Assembly: GCA_941918925.1 (NCBI GenBank)
Contig: OW799234.1
Location: forward strand, 7,035,001 to 7,099,000
Source: Phyto melanocephala
Lineage: Eukaryota > Arthropoda > Insecta > Diptera > Rhinophoridae
Length of the DNA: 64,000 nt
Direction of reading: 5' to 3'
Part shown: in pieces, positions 10,986-22,665 of the stretch
Numbering within the stretch: the stretch's first letter is position 1
How the letters are laid out: each line of letters opens with the position of its first letter
The notes under the pieces: model-generated
The model's input: the letters and a program-made list of their open reading frames with translations, nothing else
The model's database searches: none
Told to the model about the DNA's origin: nothing
Translations under genes and position numbers: made by a program

Positions 10986-11348
10986 AACAAAACACAATCA
11001 CGAAATAGAGAAAGAAGAGAAAACTTTTTATATACAAAACAACTGGCTCAGCATGAGTCATACAATACTTGTGTATGAGAAAAAAAAAATGGTTGGTTGT
11101 TTGGTTGGTTGGTGAGTTTAAATGTGTACACACATAATCACATACAGAAAAACTATTACCAGTACTTGTGGGTTTTTTTTATGTGGGGACATTCATATGT
11201 ACATAACGAAGGGAATTTAAATATTTTTTAATGTCTTTGAGAATTTACACAAAACATTAGGAGAGGGCTAAAATTTTTTACCAAAAATCTGCATAATATT
11301 TTAAAAACATTTAAGATAATTATTTAGTTTTTTTTACATTTTTTTAAT
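10986..11348. other. AT-rich spacer
   Basis: A/T-rich spacer with a GGTTGGTTGTTTGGTTGG run near 11090-11112. Nothing else is recognised. Confidence 0.5.
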
Positions 11349-11568
11349 TAAAATATTAACTAAAATTATTTAAGCTCGAGGTCTTTTAATTAATTTAAAT
11401 TATATATTTAATTTTTATTAATTCTTGTAATATTTCGCTACTCCGTTGTGTAGCATCGTCAGGAAATATTTGTTGTTATTTTTTTGTAAAAATTTTTTTA
11501 ATAAAAATTAAATATATAATTTAAATTAATTAAAAGACCTCGAGCTTAAATAATTTTAGTTAATATTT
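11349..11568. repeat. Large near-perfect palindrome (about 70-bp arms) around a hammerhead-like core
   Basis: The arms 11349-11420 and 11500-11568 are inverse copies, each containing TTTAAGCTCGAGGTCTTTTA or its complement. The spacer of about 79 bp contains the core described separately. The arm sequence resembles what lies 3' of the related cores at 44.2 and 58.8 kb (AAAAGGACCT.AAGCTTAAA), so this looks like an inverted partial dimer of one retroelement end. Confidence 0.85.
11433..11462 (-). ncRNA. Hammerhead-ribozyme-like core (Penelope-like element type)
   Basis: On the minus strand the order is CTGACGA (11456-11462), a stem II formed by GCTAC and GTAGC with an 8-nt loop, then GAAA (11433-11436). 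CUGANGA, stem II and GAAA are the invariant order of a hammerhead core. Stems I and III are not clear in this copy, so activity is doubtful. Hammerheads are known in the terminal repeats of Penelope-like retroelements. The assignment to that family is inference. Confidence 0.55.
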
Positions 11569-11744
11569 AAAAACATTTAAGCTTAAAAAAAATTTTTATT
11601 TTTATTTTTTTATGTTTAAGAATTATGCAAGTGAAGACATGTTATTGATATTAACGGCTTTTGGTTTTTCTAACAATTATACCCTTTAAAACTTAATATT
11701 ACTTAAGAAATTCTTAAAATTAAAGAAATAATTCAATAAAATCT
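11569..11744. other. AT-rich spacer
   Basis: Nothing recognisable apart from T-rich tracts. Confidence 0.5.
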
Positions 11745-12155
11745 TTTTTACACGGTCTGTTTTTACACGATTTTGAAATAACACGGTTCGTCAAGAAGAA
11801 ATTTAAAATTTTTTTTCACTTTATTTTTGATTTAACACGAGTTCCAAAAATAAAAAAATTTAATTTTAAACATGATTATCTGCAGTGTTGGATATCATCC
11901 AAATCGCAACTTTACTTCACGGCTTGTTTACTTTAAGAGAAATACTCTTTTTATTTAACATATCAGTTTGTTGAAGACGCAATATATCATTTCAATAAAG
12001 TTCTTTAAGTTAATGAATCTGTGAAATCTTCAAATAACAAAATCGGAATTGTTAAAAACTTTTAAAAAGTTAACATTGTGTTAGATTTTTATACTAAAAA
12101 AATTGCAATAAGCTATTTTATTTTATATCGTTTTTACAGTGCCCTTATTAATACA

Positions 12156-12400
12156 ATGTCTAAGCAACAGCTGAAGAGACAAACAATTTCATTAGAAACG
12201 AAAATAAAAATCCTAGACTGTCTAATAAGTGGCGAAGGTTTAACATCTGTTGGCAGAGCTTTTGGTTTAAACGAAGCAACAATAAGAGCAATTAAAAAAA
12301 ATGAGAGTTTCATTCGACAATCAGTAATTTGAGGGTCTGCACTTAGTTCAAAAACAACTTCTTATAGTCGAAATTCTACTTTGGAGAAAACTGTAAACTA
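12156..12400 (+). pseudogene. Tigger/pogo transposase N-terminal HTH fragment
   Basis: From the ATG at 12156 the frame reads MSKQQLKRQTISLETKIKIL and then ISGEGLTSVGRAFGLNEATI and IKKNESFIRQSV. This matches the CENP-B-N/psq-type helix-turn-helix at the start of pogo/Tigger transposases (family pattern: kr.tls...K..IL..l..G.s...la...gi..sTi..Ikkn...I..sv). A TGA at 12330-12332 interrupts it. The frame beyond continues as GSALSSKTTSYSRNSTLEK, which also fits the family, and then is lost. The CENP-B-type domain and the DDE catalytic domain are missing. It is a dead fragment. Confidence 0.8.
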
Positions 12401-12489
12401 AATTTATTTTCTTGTAAAAAATATGAATTGTTTTGTTTTATTATTACTGAATGGAATTTTTTTCATATTTTTTTTTAATATACAACACT

Positions 12490-13010
12490 CAGGAGATGTC
12501 CCCTATTCATGCATGCATTGTGTTGGTATCAGGAAAATAGGTTATGGGTAGGAGGAGAAAGGGAGTAGTGTTTGTGGACATTTGATTTAAACTTTTCCAG
12601 ATTGTAAGTGGCTGATAAAACTTCAGCGGGGAGTCTGTTCCACATACGAACAGTACGACTAAAGAACGAATTTTCCCTGTAGTGTGTAGTTCGATCCACT
12701 GGCCAATCGACCACATATGGGTGTGCTCTTCTGGAAAAACGAGTAGTACGTGCAAAATTGCGGTTATCAGGAACAAGTTCCCTTATCTCATCGGAGCATA
12801 TTCCATTGTAATGTCTATAGAACAGTGAAACACTAGCCACATTGCGACGATGTTTGAGAGAGTCAATAGAGATGGTTACCCTACTGTCGTTAATAAGCAC
12901 CTTCGCCCTGTCCTGTACGCGGTCGAGTAACTCCAAAATATACTTTGAAGCACCGGCCCATACGTGAGAGTTGTATTCCATACACGATTTTTGAAGGTTG
13001 TGCAACAAGT
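12490..13010 (-). pseudogene. CR1/L2-like LINE fragment, C-terminal end of the reverse transcriptase protein
   Basis: An intact minus-strand frame (13008 to 12529, 159 codons) contains EYNSHVWAGASKYILELLDR, QDRAKVLI, SLKHRRNVASVSLFYRHYNG, RTTRFSRRAHPYVVDWP and NSFFSRTVRMWNRLPAEVLS. These blocks mark the tail of ORF2 in CR1/Jockey-superfamily LINEs, downstream of the RT catalytic core, which is absent. The 3' UTR is short. It lies within the Tigger-like relic and interrupts it. The open frame, with no stops, suggests a fairly recent insertion. No target duplication was recognised. Confidence 0.85.
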
Positions 13011-13079
13011 CCCCAAATTTACATATGAATCGTGTATTTTTTTAAACGATTTTGATTTACACGGTTATCTTGAAAACTT

Positions 13080-14121
13080 AAAAACGTAAAAAAAGATTTT
13101 ATTGTAATAGTAAATCTTTCCTTTTGGACTCCCATTGCAATTTAAGTGCTTTAACTGAAAATTGTTTCTGCATTTTTTATTAATAAATATGTATGTATGT
13201 ACATACGTACATAAAATATGAACATCCTTTTATTGTTGTTGTTATGTTATTGTTGTCGTATTAAAACTGTACTCTCAAACATTATGACCTTAAATTCTTT
13301 TTTATTTTTTACAAAGAAAGTTATTCTTCCAACTTTCTGTAATGCCATTGATGATTTGTATATTCCTTTGGCAAATTGCAATGACATGATAGACGACATG
13401 TTAAGGAAAAAAAGGAGATAGAAATAAAATAAAAACAAGAAAATATCTCTATATACTAAATAAATAAAAATAAAAATACAAATATGAAATGTATAGAGCA
13501 GTCATTTAAAATGGACAAAAATGGCAAAATACAACTAAGATGGAAAACTATACAATATTTGGTAGAGGGAGGGTAGGAGGCAAAGTAAAGAAAAACTAGA
13601 AAAAAATAATAAAAATTGAGATAAAAAATGTAAATGCTATAGTTAAAATAACATTAAATAAAAACAACGTCTTTCAGGGGGACAACGAAAAGTTTTAAAA
13701 ATAAAATCTAGCTGCGAAAATGCAAAACACATAGAAAAAGTTTAAAGGTTTCTTAAAACATTTTAACAACCATTGTAAATTGTAACAAACAAAAAAAAAA
13801 TTTTAAATTTTTAAACACTTTTTTAAATTCATGCATTGTACTTTATTTAAAAATTTAAAAAAATAAAAATAAATTATAGTAAAAAGCATGAACGATTCGT
13901 TAAAAAAAATTTGTGTATTGTTAATTGTTTAATTTGTCAAAAAATTACTGAAAAGGCTACCCAGTGTGGCAGCGGAATATTGGGTTAAAAGAAATGTTTT
14001 ATATAAAACAACTGATCTCAACCTTAAATAATAGGACAACGTATCAAGTCACAAACAAAAATATCCAAGAAATTATATGTTATTATAGGTTTTTTTAATT
14101 TTTAAAATTGTAAACACTAGG
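13080..14121. other. AT-rich non-coding sequence
   Basis: TATG microsatellite at about 13188-13210, otherwise A-rich. Open frames on both strands at 13220-13440 overlap and lack any motif. No gene is supported. Confidence 0.55.
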
Positions 14122-14138
14122 GCGTATGATTAATATTA
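14122..14138 (-). repeat. Dispersed 17-bp motif, copy 1
   Basis: Reverse complement of TAATATTAATCATACGC, exact. Left member of an inverted pair with 15670-15685. Confidence 0.85.
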
Positions 14139-15669
14139 GTTTTGGAGTAATTTTGAGAAAAACTAACCTTATTCTGGTTGTAACTGTATAATTGAGGAAG
14201 TTGAAAAAAATATTTAAAGCCGACATTAGCAGGGTTTCCTTGAGCTCTATATTTTCTTTTTATAAGATGCACATTATGCAAAAATCATGGGCCAAACTTT
14301 TGCGTTCAAAGAAATTTGGGGTACAAATTTTAGTCTAGTTTTCTAACTAATAATTAATATTAATTAATTTCATATAAGAAGCATATTTTTTTTTGCAATT
14401 ATTATCTTATTTAATATATTTTTGCCTACAGCTTTTTTGGATTTTAATTTGAAAATTTTAAAGACTTGACAAGATTCCTATTAATATGGTTGCTTCCATT
14501 GGGTTGTAGTTAAGCTTAAGACTACAAATTAATTTTACAGTAAAATCACATTTGATTACCTTTAATATTTCTGTGGCAATAGGGAAAAACTGCCTATGTC
14601 TGTTTTTATATATTTTTTTGGGAAAGCAACTTCAAATTTTTGAGTTGACTTTTCTAATTAATTCTCTTTAAAATAAGGACTATGAAATGAATTCCGTGCT
14701 GTATTATTTAAAGAGCAAATTGGTTTTTGTATTTTTAATTAAACATTACGCTAAAATAAACTGTTGTTCTTAATGATATTATTCGTTTAACAAATTTAGG
14801 CAATAATTCACAATTCACGCTATAACTTCCTGAAATTGTTATTGTTGAAAATTCGCCTAAGAGTAGTTTCAAATGGCAAGATTGCAATGGTGCCATTATC
14901 TCATTTTTAGCTTATGTCCACTTAAACACTTATTTCGTTTTGCCACAGATTTTATTTTAAATATTTGCAAATAACTTTTGTTGGTGTAACATTGACAATT
15001 CTAACAGTAATTAAATTGTTTGTCTACTACGGCGTAATAGTTTGGCTAAAGGCTTAAAAAATTGGATATAAATCACTCATTCACAAAGATGATATTAAGC
15101 ATTAGTGAAGCAATATGCAATTTCATCTGCATATGGAAAATTTTTAATAATAAATTTCAGCAGCTATTATGTTGTCCTTTTTCATATTTTCTTACCACAT
15201 CGAGTTTGAATAATATGCACCAACCGCAATCCTCCATTTCTATCTCTATAATCTTTCATCGTAAAACTAGTATTATCTTGCTGTAGCCATTAATTAGATA
15301 GCGAAGAGAACAGATGACTTTATTTACAATCGTAATCTTTGAAAATGCATTTTATTCGACTAGTGTCGGCAGAAATATACTTTTCAGTTTGTTCTTTCAT
15401 TATCATAATTATTATTTTTTTGGTACCAAAAAGAGTCCGATCAAATGGACTTTGGAAAAATTTTAACAAATTTTTTAGAAACTATTGTAAAATTTGTTGA
15501 ATATATTTTGCCGTCTGAAAAGTTTTTTTCACAGCGTATGACTGACATGACCACTTTTTGCGTAACTTCAAGCTGTAACTGAAAAGTAAAGCTTTCTAGT
15601 TAAATTTTCTCAATGAAAAATTTGCGGAACACTTAAGTTGTTACACTTTTAAAACAAAATACACAAAAT
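14139..15669. other. Non-coding segment bounded by inverted copies of the 17-bp motif
   Basis: About 1.5 kb without coding features, lying between a minus-oriented motif (14122) and a plus-oriented one (15670). It could be one long element with those motifs as ends, or unrelated sequence between two repeat ends. Confidence 0.4.
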
Positions 15670-15685
15670 TAATATTAATCATACG
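15670..15685 (+). repeat. Dispersed 17-bp motif, copy 2
   Basis: TAATATTAATCATACG exact, followed by T rather than C. Confidence 0.85.
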
Positions 15686-15824
15686 TCGTGGACAAAAAAT
15701 ATAAAAATTTTAAAAATATTAAAAATATTTAAAACTACGTCTTTAAACAGCCATTCACTTTAATTAAAATTAACTATTTTCTATTAAATATTAATTGGAA
15801 AGTAATTTGTAATGTGTGTTAATA

Positions 15825-16677
15825 AAGAGTGTCTCAGTGGTAATGCACTTTACATATGTGCATGTGGCAACCCCTAAAATTTATCAGCTGCCATATGTTT
15901 ATTCCAAATATTGGAAATGAAGTGCTTTACGAAAGAACACCGCGTTATAATTGTAAAATTTAAAATGTTGTGACCATTCGCAAGGGTGCCCCGGTTAAGG
16001 GAGTAAAGTAAAGTCATGGCCATTTTTTCGAAATCTCCCATTAAGCGCATATCCATCTGAAGGGCTTCGTGAATACACAACATTGTCGAATTTAGGCCTC
16101 AAAAATATCTCACGCAACCCATGAGATACAAATGCACAGCATTTAATTCATCTACAACAAGCAACTATTTGGTGAGAATTGTGGCCAATCTTAAAAACTA
16201 GGCCGTAATTGCAGTAAGTGTGCACGACATTCGTTACAGAAACATGATAAAGGAGTCCTCAACAGGACAGCATGACATATGCTTTCATCACGCTGGTGCC
16301 TTCTGAAATACCGTGCATGAAACAATCTATTTATTGCAGCCGATTTTCAAAGCAAATTATCTTAATTCTGATGTCAACCGACCATCCAGATCATGCATTT
16401 TAAAGCCTGCGATTTGTTTCTTTAGGGTTTCGTGAAATCTCGGGCTTGTGAGAATAAACCAAAAACTAATACTGAGTTCTAATACGTGATCCAACAAGTT
16501 AGCGGTGAGATATAGCCACATGAAAAGAGTATTGGCCTGTCATCAGAGCCGTTGCGGCCACTTGACTTATACATTCTGCCAACATACCTTTTCTGCAATT
16601 CAATAAAATAACACAACAATCTCAATCTCTTGTTTGTATTTTAAAATAAAACAGTGCATTTTTGCTGAAACACCCTT
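15825..16677 (+). mobile_element. Decayed mariner relic with recognisable ends
   Basis: The ends AAGAGTGTCTCAG (15825) and the inverse of AAGGGTGTTTCAG (to 16677) match at 11 of 13 positions. TA precedes the left end, but the right TA is lost in a T-run. From the ATG at 15917 the frame starts MKCFTKEHRVIIVK, a typical transposase N-terminus. QQDS near 16263-16275 and RPSRSCILKPCDLFLWG near 16385-16435 represent the second and third catalytic motifs. The third aspartate is recognisable in CDLFLWG. Frameshifts and stops are numerous and the middle is deleted. It is related to the rosa-like copies elsewhere in the window but more diverged. Confidence 0.75.
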
Positions 16678-16679
16678 TT

Positions 16680-17870
16680 TTTTAATAATTTTTCATTTAA
16701 AATTTAATCGCACAAAATCAATAATTTTAATCTATTTCTGTTAAATGTTTTCTTTTCCAATTGATTTATGGTTCAAATACTAAGTATTCATGTGTATTAG
16801 TTAATTACAGTCTGGTGATTCCTTTCAGTCCTGAAAAAGAAAGATGTTCAACAAGATTGTTATAATTTTTTTGTATTCCTGCCATAACTTGAGCATAATA
16901 TTACAGTTTTCAGTTAAAAAAAAAAATTAAAAGTGTTTTAAAGTTTATGAGGCAGTAGATGTGTTTATATTTCTGCCTCTTTCACAATTATCCTTTGGCT
17001 GGGGTAGAAACCCCTTTTGTTTTCCAAATTTTTTGGCCAGTTTTGTATGATTTATGTTTATATTTTTATGTTGCCAGTGTGTGTGTAGAATATTTTATGG
17101 TTGAGTCATTTCTTTTTTTGTGTTCACGGCAGCCTGCTGTCTCTACTGTCTCCTTTTCGTTTCATGTTATTTTTAAACATGACCTTTTAAATTGAAGGTC
17201 CTTTTTGTTGCAAAAATTAAAGTTGGATTTTTTTTCTTATAAACATTTTTGTTTCTCTTTTTGTTGTATTACAATATGTTTTATGTGTTTTTTTGGCTTT
17301 TGAACGTATGAACGATTTTAATTATTTTTTGTTTTGCCTTGTACACGAAACCCACCAAATGAGTAGTGTTAAGATTGAAAGGAGTTGGAGGCTAAAAGCC
17401 GAAATAAATATTCGTTTAAAAAACAATTCATTTGTCAAGTAAGTAAGAGGGAATATAATGAAGTTTTTAAACAAATACAGACAAGTATTAAAGAATTTTT
17501 AACAATATTTAACGGGGGGATAAAAGGCCATAAAAGTGATTGATGTTGAATTTTAAAAGTTAACAGACAAAGTTTGTTATAAATGTAATAAAAGAATTGA
17601 AATTTTTTTTTCTCGCAAAAAAAGACTGTAGAATTGAAAATTCAAATTTAAAAAAATTATACATTTTTTTCTTTAAAAATAAAACAACAAAATTTAATTT
17701 TTTGTGACCTAAAGTCAAACAAAAATCTGCAACAAAGTTAAAAACTTTGTTTTACAGTTTTTTTTTTTTAATAATTTATAGCATTAAGTCTAACTTTATT
17801 TTTTTAATTTAATACTTAGTTACTTAAATGACAACAGAACATGTGTAGTTTTTAACCATTTTTTTTTTTG
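16680..17870. other. AT-rich non-coding sequence
   Basis: T-rich and A-rich intron-like sequence, with no family match and no clear splice-site pair. Confidence 0.55.
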
Positions 17871-17875
17871 GTTTT

Positions 17876-18360
17876 TTTATACCCTTCACACCACGAGTGT
17901 GAGATGGTATATATTTATGTATTAGTTGGTCATTCCGTTTGTAATTTTTTTATTATTATTTTGCGATAACATACATATATACTTTTATATATTCTAAATC
18001 CTTATAGATCGATAAGTCAATTTAGCTATTTTTAAATGTCAGTCTGTCCGTCCGTGTGAGTGTTGAAATCAAGTTTTTGAAGCCCCTTATTACCCGAAGG
18101 ACTCGTTTTTAGTATTAATTTATCAGATGTGGTTTCAGGAATATTCGTATTAAAAATTAGCAATTTCGATGCATTAGCGGCTGAGGTATAATTAAAAAAA
18201 CCACAGAACTGAACAGAACACCCACCATGGTAAACTTTTTCACAAACTGGTGCAATTTTTTTTCTTTCTAATTATGGAAGTCTAACATAAATCTTCTTTT
18301 TCGATAAATTGTATTGGAATAAGATTTCGATGCATTAGCGGCTGAGGTATAAGCAAAAAA
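17876..18360 (-). mobile_element. mini-me/DINE-like repeat, copy 2 (partial)
   Basis: It begins TTTTTATACCCTTCACAC and contains TTGGTCATTCCGTTTGTAA and GTCAGTCTGTCCGTCCGTGT, the (GTCY)n block. A 29-bp direct repeat containing TTCGATGCATTAGCGGCTGA occurs at 18163-18191 and 18324-18352, 161 bp apart. The terminal ATTCGGC hairpin is missing, so the element is truncated. Confidence 0.7.
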
Positions 18361-19280
18361 CCACGTTTGCTTCATATTTTATTAACAAAAACATTATAAT
18401 TCTTTTTAAAAGCAACAACAAAAGCAGGCTGTGTTAATCGTGTGAAATGATGGTATAAAATATGTGGGCTTTTGTTGTAGTTGATATATTTTCTATGCTT
18501 ATTCTTGTTTTTTTACTGTGTGTCATAGCCGAGTTGAATAGATCTTCAATTTTATTTTGATCGGAATGTTTAACTGTTGGAGTTAAATAACACCTATTTT
18601 ACTTACAAATTTTAATGAAATAGAAAACGTAAATCAAACATAGTTTCTCTACTCATATTCACTGTCATAGTGAGTAAGAACGAAATTCACCTCAATTTGA
18701 GCCTGTCTCGTCCTTGTTATTATTTTTCAGCTTTCTTTTATAATTGTTGTTTCTAACCATCAGTCAGATTGATGGCACTTAAAGTTTTGTTGTTGTTGTT
18801 TACAACTTATTGGTTTTCCATTATCATATTTTGTTTTTGCCTGTCCAGTTATTCAACAGAATGCTGACCTGTCGGTAGCATCGCTGCACTTTGACATGTG
18901 CGTATGTTGATTTTATTTTATAATCCTTGTATGAATTTTATGGTTTTTAAGACAATATTTATTTATTTTTAATACTATTAGTGAAGGAACGAAATTATTT
19001 ATAATTAATTATCAATTAGTTCGAGCTTTTCATTTAAATTTATTACAAGTCATTTCACTCCGGCTTTAGTTCACTTTCTTATTTTTTTTATAATATTTAT
19101 TTAAATGAAGTATTGCTGTACTGACTTTTTTTTAAATTAATCAGCTTATTTAAGGATAATATAGATTTACAATTGAAAATGATTTCATCAGTCTTTATAA
19201 AATATCACTTCTAAAGCTCAAGTGACAACATTAACCAGGTCCCTTTCGATTCAACTCTTAAGGACTGTGTTTCATTAAAA
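18361..19280. other. AT-rich non-coding sequence
   Basis: No coding or repeat feature recognised apart from TTG microsatellite runs near 18790. Confidence 0.5.
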
Positions 19281-19281
19281 A

Positions 19282-19705
19282 GTTCAGACAGACCCTTCTA
19301 ATTGTCGACAGTCAGGCGGCACTCTTGTCACTAAGGTCGTACATTACTACGTCTAATTTAGTTGGCCAATGTAGAAAGGAACTGTCAAGGCTTGATCAGC
19401 GGGCTGACGTTACTCTAGTTTGGATTCCTGTGCATAAGGGCCACTATGGTAATGAGCGGGCTGATGAGCTAAATAGCCAGGAGATTTCTGGGCGAACATA
19501 TACTGGATGGCCTCTGCGATATCTGAAGTTGGACTGAATTATCTACTGAGATACCTCACGGCCACGGGGTGGATCTAGTACCCTTACTCTTGGATTTATT
19601 CTGATATACATTAAGAGCTGACGAGTGATGTGGTCCTGTCAAAACGAGTCATATAGACTCTACTTGACTGTTGGCGTGCAGCGAACTACCACGATAACCA
19701 ACCAA
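19282..19705 (+). pseudogene. Non-LTR retrotransposon RNase H fragment
   Basis: The frame reads LIVDSQAALLSLRSYITTSN, later ADVTLVWIPVHKGHYGNERA and DELN. The DSQ..L, the IPxHxGxxGNExAD motif and their spacing are diagnostic of the RNase H domain of R1/LOA/I-type LINEs, including the conserved histidine and the last aspartate. Beyond the stop at 19537, a second frame with MWSCQNESYRLYLT suggests the domain downstream of RNase H after a frameshift. RT and endonuclease are absent. Confidence 0.8.
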
Positions 19706-20689
19706 CCAACCATCAGACAGACCATAACCTTTCTACCAATTCACCACTCAACGTGTTGGACATTTGAAATGAAATATGCTCTAAGCCATTAATTTTGCGC
19801 CATCCTGTATTTATTTCAATATTAATTACTTCATTCTTCTAACACTTCATACGCAGCCATTTAAATATAATTTGGTGCAATATTTCTTTACAAAAAAAAA
19901 AAAAAACAAGGATTAAGAAAAAATAACCAAAATCCGTTTTTCTTATCTCACTAGGGGCACTGCTTTCAGTTCATGATGTTTGACTTAATGGTCACATACT
20001 TAAGTAAACTACAAACACATACATCAATACTTTAACAAGCTGTTCTGCCAACAGGGCACAAAAATTTAAGAAAACTTTAGAAGTAATGGCAGCGGTAGTA
20101 ACCATAAGTGTTATTTTAAGATTTATAGTCCTGTATTTATTTCCAACATTTCTTTATACGTCGTTTTTGTTTCTCTGTCGTAATTTTTATAAAATTATTG
20201 GTTTTTTACGTTTTATTCTTCTTCACACTCACATATAGTCTGTACATGTGTGACTGTTTGTGTGACTACTGCTGCGTTTGCAGTGTTAGTGTATTAAATG
20301 GTTTAGCATGCCAAACACGTACTTACTTTGTTTGCTTAAGTATGTGTATGTACAAATTTTTCAACTGGGGAGAAACCACTAAACAAAGCATAGAATAGGA
20401 CAATATGTGTAGCATACACTAGGGCTTAAATACGTTTTACTTGAGACTGTTTTTTTTCGTTCAGTTTATTTAAGCAAGAAAAATAGTAATTTAAATTGTT
20501 TTGTTGTCGATTATTTTGCAAATAGCTGACATTACTTAATAATTTAATTGTGCATGCAGAGTAATTGGAATTTATTACACGTAAAGTAGTAAGTGTTTGT
20601 GAAACTATTAACAAGTATTTTAAGTTTTCTATTATTAAAATAGAAAACTATTTAAATTAAAATTTTTACGAGCAAGGAAATTCATAAGT
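19706..20689. other. AT-rich non-coding sequence
   Basis: No gene or repeat recognised. Small cysteine-rich open frames near 20200-20400 look random and lack a family motif. Confidence 0.5.
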
Positions 20690-21018
20690 ACATTTTGTGG
20701 GAAAAAAAATGTTTTTTTCCTGAAAATTGCATAAATCTATACATTACGAAAGGAGTTCTAGATCAAAATGTACGAAAATTTTCAACGCACAGTGTCCTTT
20801 TCGGTATACATGTATAAAACTTAAAGCTTAATAAATCTGACAAAATTAGCTGTACGATTCTGGAATTTCGCTAACTTTTCTTTTTGATTAAAACACTTGT
20901 AATAATGGCAAATTAAGATGGTACGCACACTTTAACGCCCACCTCCCATATAACGCTTTATCTCAAATTTCATATAATTTTGCTATGAATAAAGATTTAG
21001 CAAGAATAAAGGACTCTA

Positions 21019-21914
21019 AAGGGTTTTTTAATAAGAGCGCTACAAGTTTTTTTTTGAAATAAAACAAAAACTGTTTTCGGATATCAATGAAATTCTTTAT
21101 TCTTCTTTATTCTTTATTTGATGCCATTATGTATGGAACTCGATTTCTTTTGCATGACCACCACCGGCACGCTGGCAGAAGTCCAGACGCTGAACCCAAT
21201 TTTCGACGGTTTTAAAGCATAAATCGGGCGATACTGCTGCAATTTCATGTTCGATATTCGTACGAATTTCATCAATCGTCGCTGGCTTGTTGGCATAGAC
21301 CATAGACTTGACGTAGCCTCACAGGAAATAGTCTAACGGCGTCAAATCGCACGACCGAGGCGGCCAATCGACTGGACCATTTTGTGAAATAACACGTTCT
21401 CAATACTTGGTTTCCAAAAAAATTTATTGTGACATTCGCTGTGTGGCTTGTGGTGCTGTCCTGTTGGAATCATATGTCCTCCAAGTCCATATCATCCAAT
21501 TGGGGCCAAAAATATTCTGTTAGCATTGAATGGTAGCGATTCCCATTCACAGTAACGTGCCGGTCTTGATTATCACGGAAGAAGTACGGCCCAATGACGC
21601 CGCCGGCCCATAAACCGCACCAAACCGTAATTTTTTCGGGATTGATTTTTTCATCATTGACTCATGGAGTACGTGTGGATTGCTGTCTACCAATAACGCT
21701 TATTTGGCTTATTGACGAAAGCATTCAGCCAGAAATGAGCCTTATTGCTGAAGATGATTTTTTTTTGGGCGTAGCGCTCTTAACGTTGAGGCCACTGACT
21801 CCGAATTTCGGTAGTAAATTTTAATAATTTTGACTCGTTGGCTCGTATATCGTTCTATCATGAAATGGCAAATCTATCGGTCTACTTTTGTAGCGTGCCT
21901 GTTAAAAAACCCTT
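21019..21914 (-). mobile_element. Full-length but dead mariner (rosa-like) with TIRs and TA duplication
   Basis: Left end AAGGGTTTTTTAAT and right end inverse AAGGGTTTTTTAAC start an imperfect TIR of about 28 bp (both reach a GCTACAA block). They are flanked by TA at 21017-21018 and 21915-21916. The minus strand encodes pieces of transposase: GGVIGPYFFRDNQDRHVTVN, then QQDSTTSHTANVT, then PVDWPPRSCDLTPLDYFL followed by a stop, then NKPATIDEIRTNIEH to a C-terminus ending EIEFHT. The QQD and the LTPLD aspartates are visible. Internal stops and shifts disable it. At 896 bp it is shorter than an intact element and lacks the N-terminal DNA-binding region. Confidence 0.85.
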
Positions 21915-22314
21915 TATATTGAAATACATAAGTTGAATTTATCAGCAAAAAGTACTTCGACACGCTTACTTCAACGTCTATTTCTCACATAATTTACATC
22001 ATCGCCAGAATTAGAAATATAATGATGTGATATACAATTCTCATCAATATAAGTTAGATTCCAAAAACTTGAGGTGACACGCCCACTTTGGCTCCCACCT
22101 CCCACATAACGCTTTATCTTTAACTAGAATTATTTCTATATGGACAAAAATTAAAAAAAAAAATTAAATCTCTAATGGATTATCTAAGTGTAATTCAAAC
22201 ATTAATTATATAATTTTAAAAGTAGGAGTTGCCATGCCCACACAAAGCTAATATTATTCAATTGTCCCTGTGAACCAAATTATACTCTTCAGATTCCGTA
22301 AAAAAAACAACAAC

Positions 22315-22665
22315 ATTAGTATCAATATTGGTAACTAATTAAAGGGCTTAACCAATAGAATACAGCATAATATAAAAATGTTTAAATCCAAGATGGCGCC
22401 CAAAAGAAAATTTCGATTACATGGGTCTAATAGGTAATTATAACTTCGCCCTTTAAACCCCTTAACATTGGTATTAAACTAAGGACTTTAACTATGAAAA
22501 AGTTAAAATCCAAGATGGCGTGCTAAACAAAATGGCGAAAAATTTTTTTCTTAACCCCTGCAATATGGGTATCAACTGAAAGAACTTGACTAGTGGAATA
22601 GAAATAACTATAAAAAAATTCAATAACCAAGATGGCGTCAAAAATAATAAAGGAAAATGGCGTAT
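22315..22665 (-). repeat. About 120-bp minisatellite with paired ATGGC motifs
   Basis: Three units with CCAAGATGGCG at about 22388, 22510 and 22627. In the second unit a further ATGGC follows 17 bp later (22515 and 22532). It is the same unit, inverted, as in 34316-34850 and 55049-55340. Confidence 0.8.

Larger units (their letters stand above)
11745..13075 (+). mobile_element. pogo/Tigger-like relic flanked by direct TTACACGG-containing repeats
   Basis: A related ~38-bp block (TTTTTACACGATTTTGAAAT at about 11758 and TTTTTAAACGATTTTGATTT at about 13036, both followed by ACACGGTT) occurs on both sides of a pogo-type transposase N-terminus and a LINE fragment. The copies are direct, not inverted, so they are not ordinary TIRs. 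A rearranged or deleted transposon is likely, and the exact ends are uncertain. Confidence 0.5.

Noticed and set aside
18163..18352. 29-bp direct repeats as target duplications of an insertion
   Set aside because: Too long for a target duplication, and similar downstream sequence follows both copies, so a 161-bp tandem duplication is more likely.
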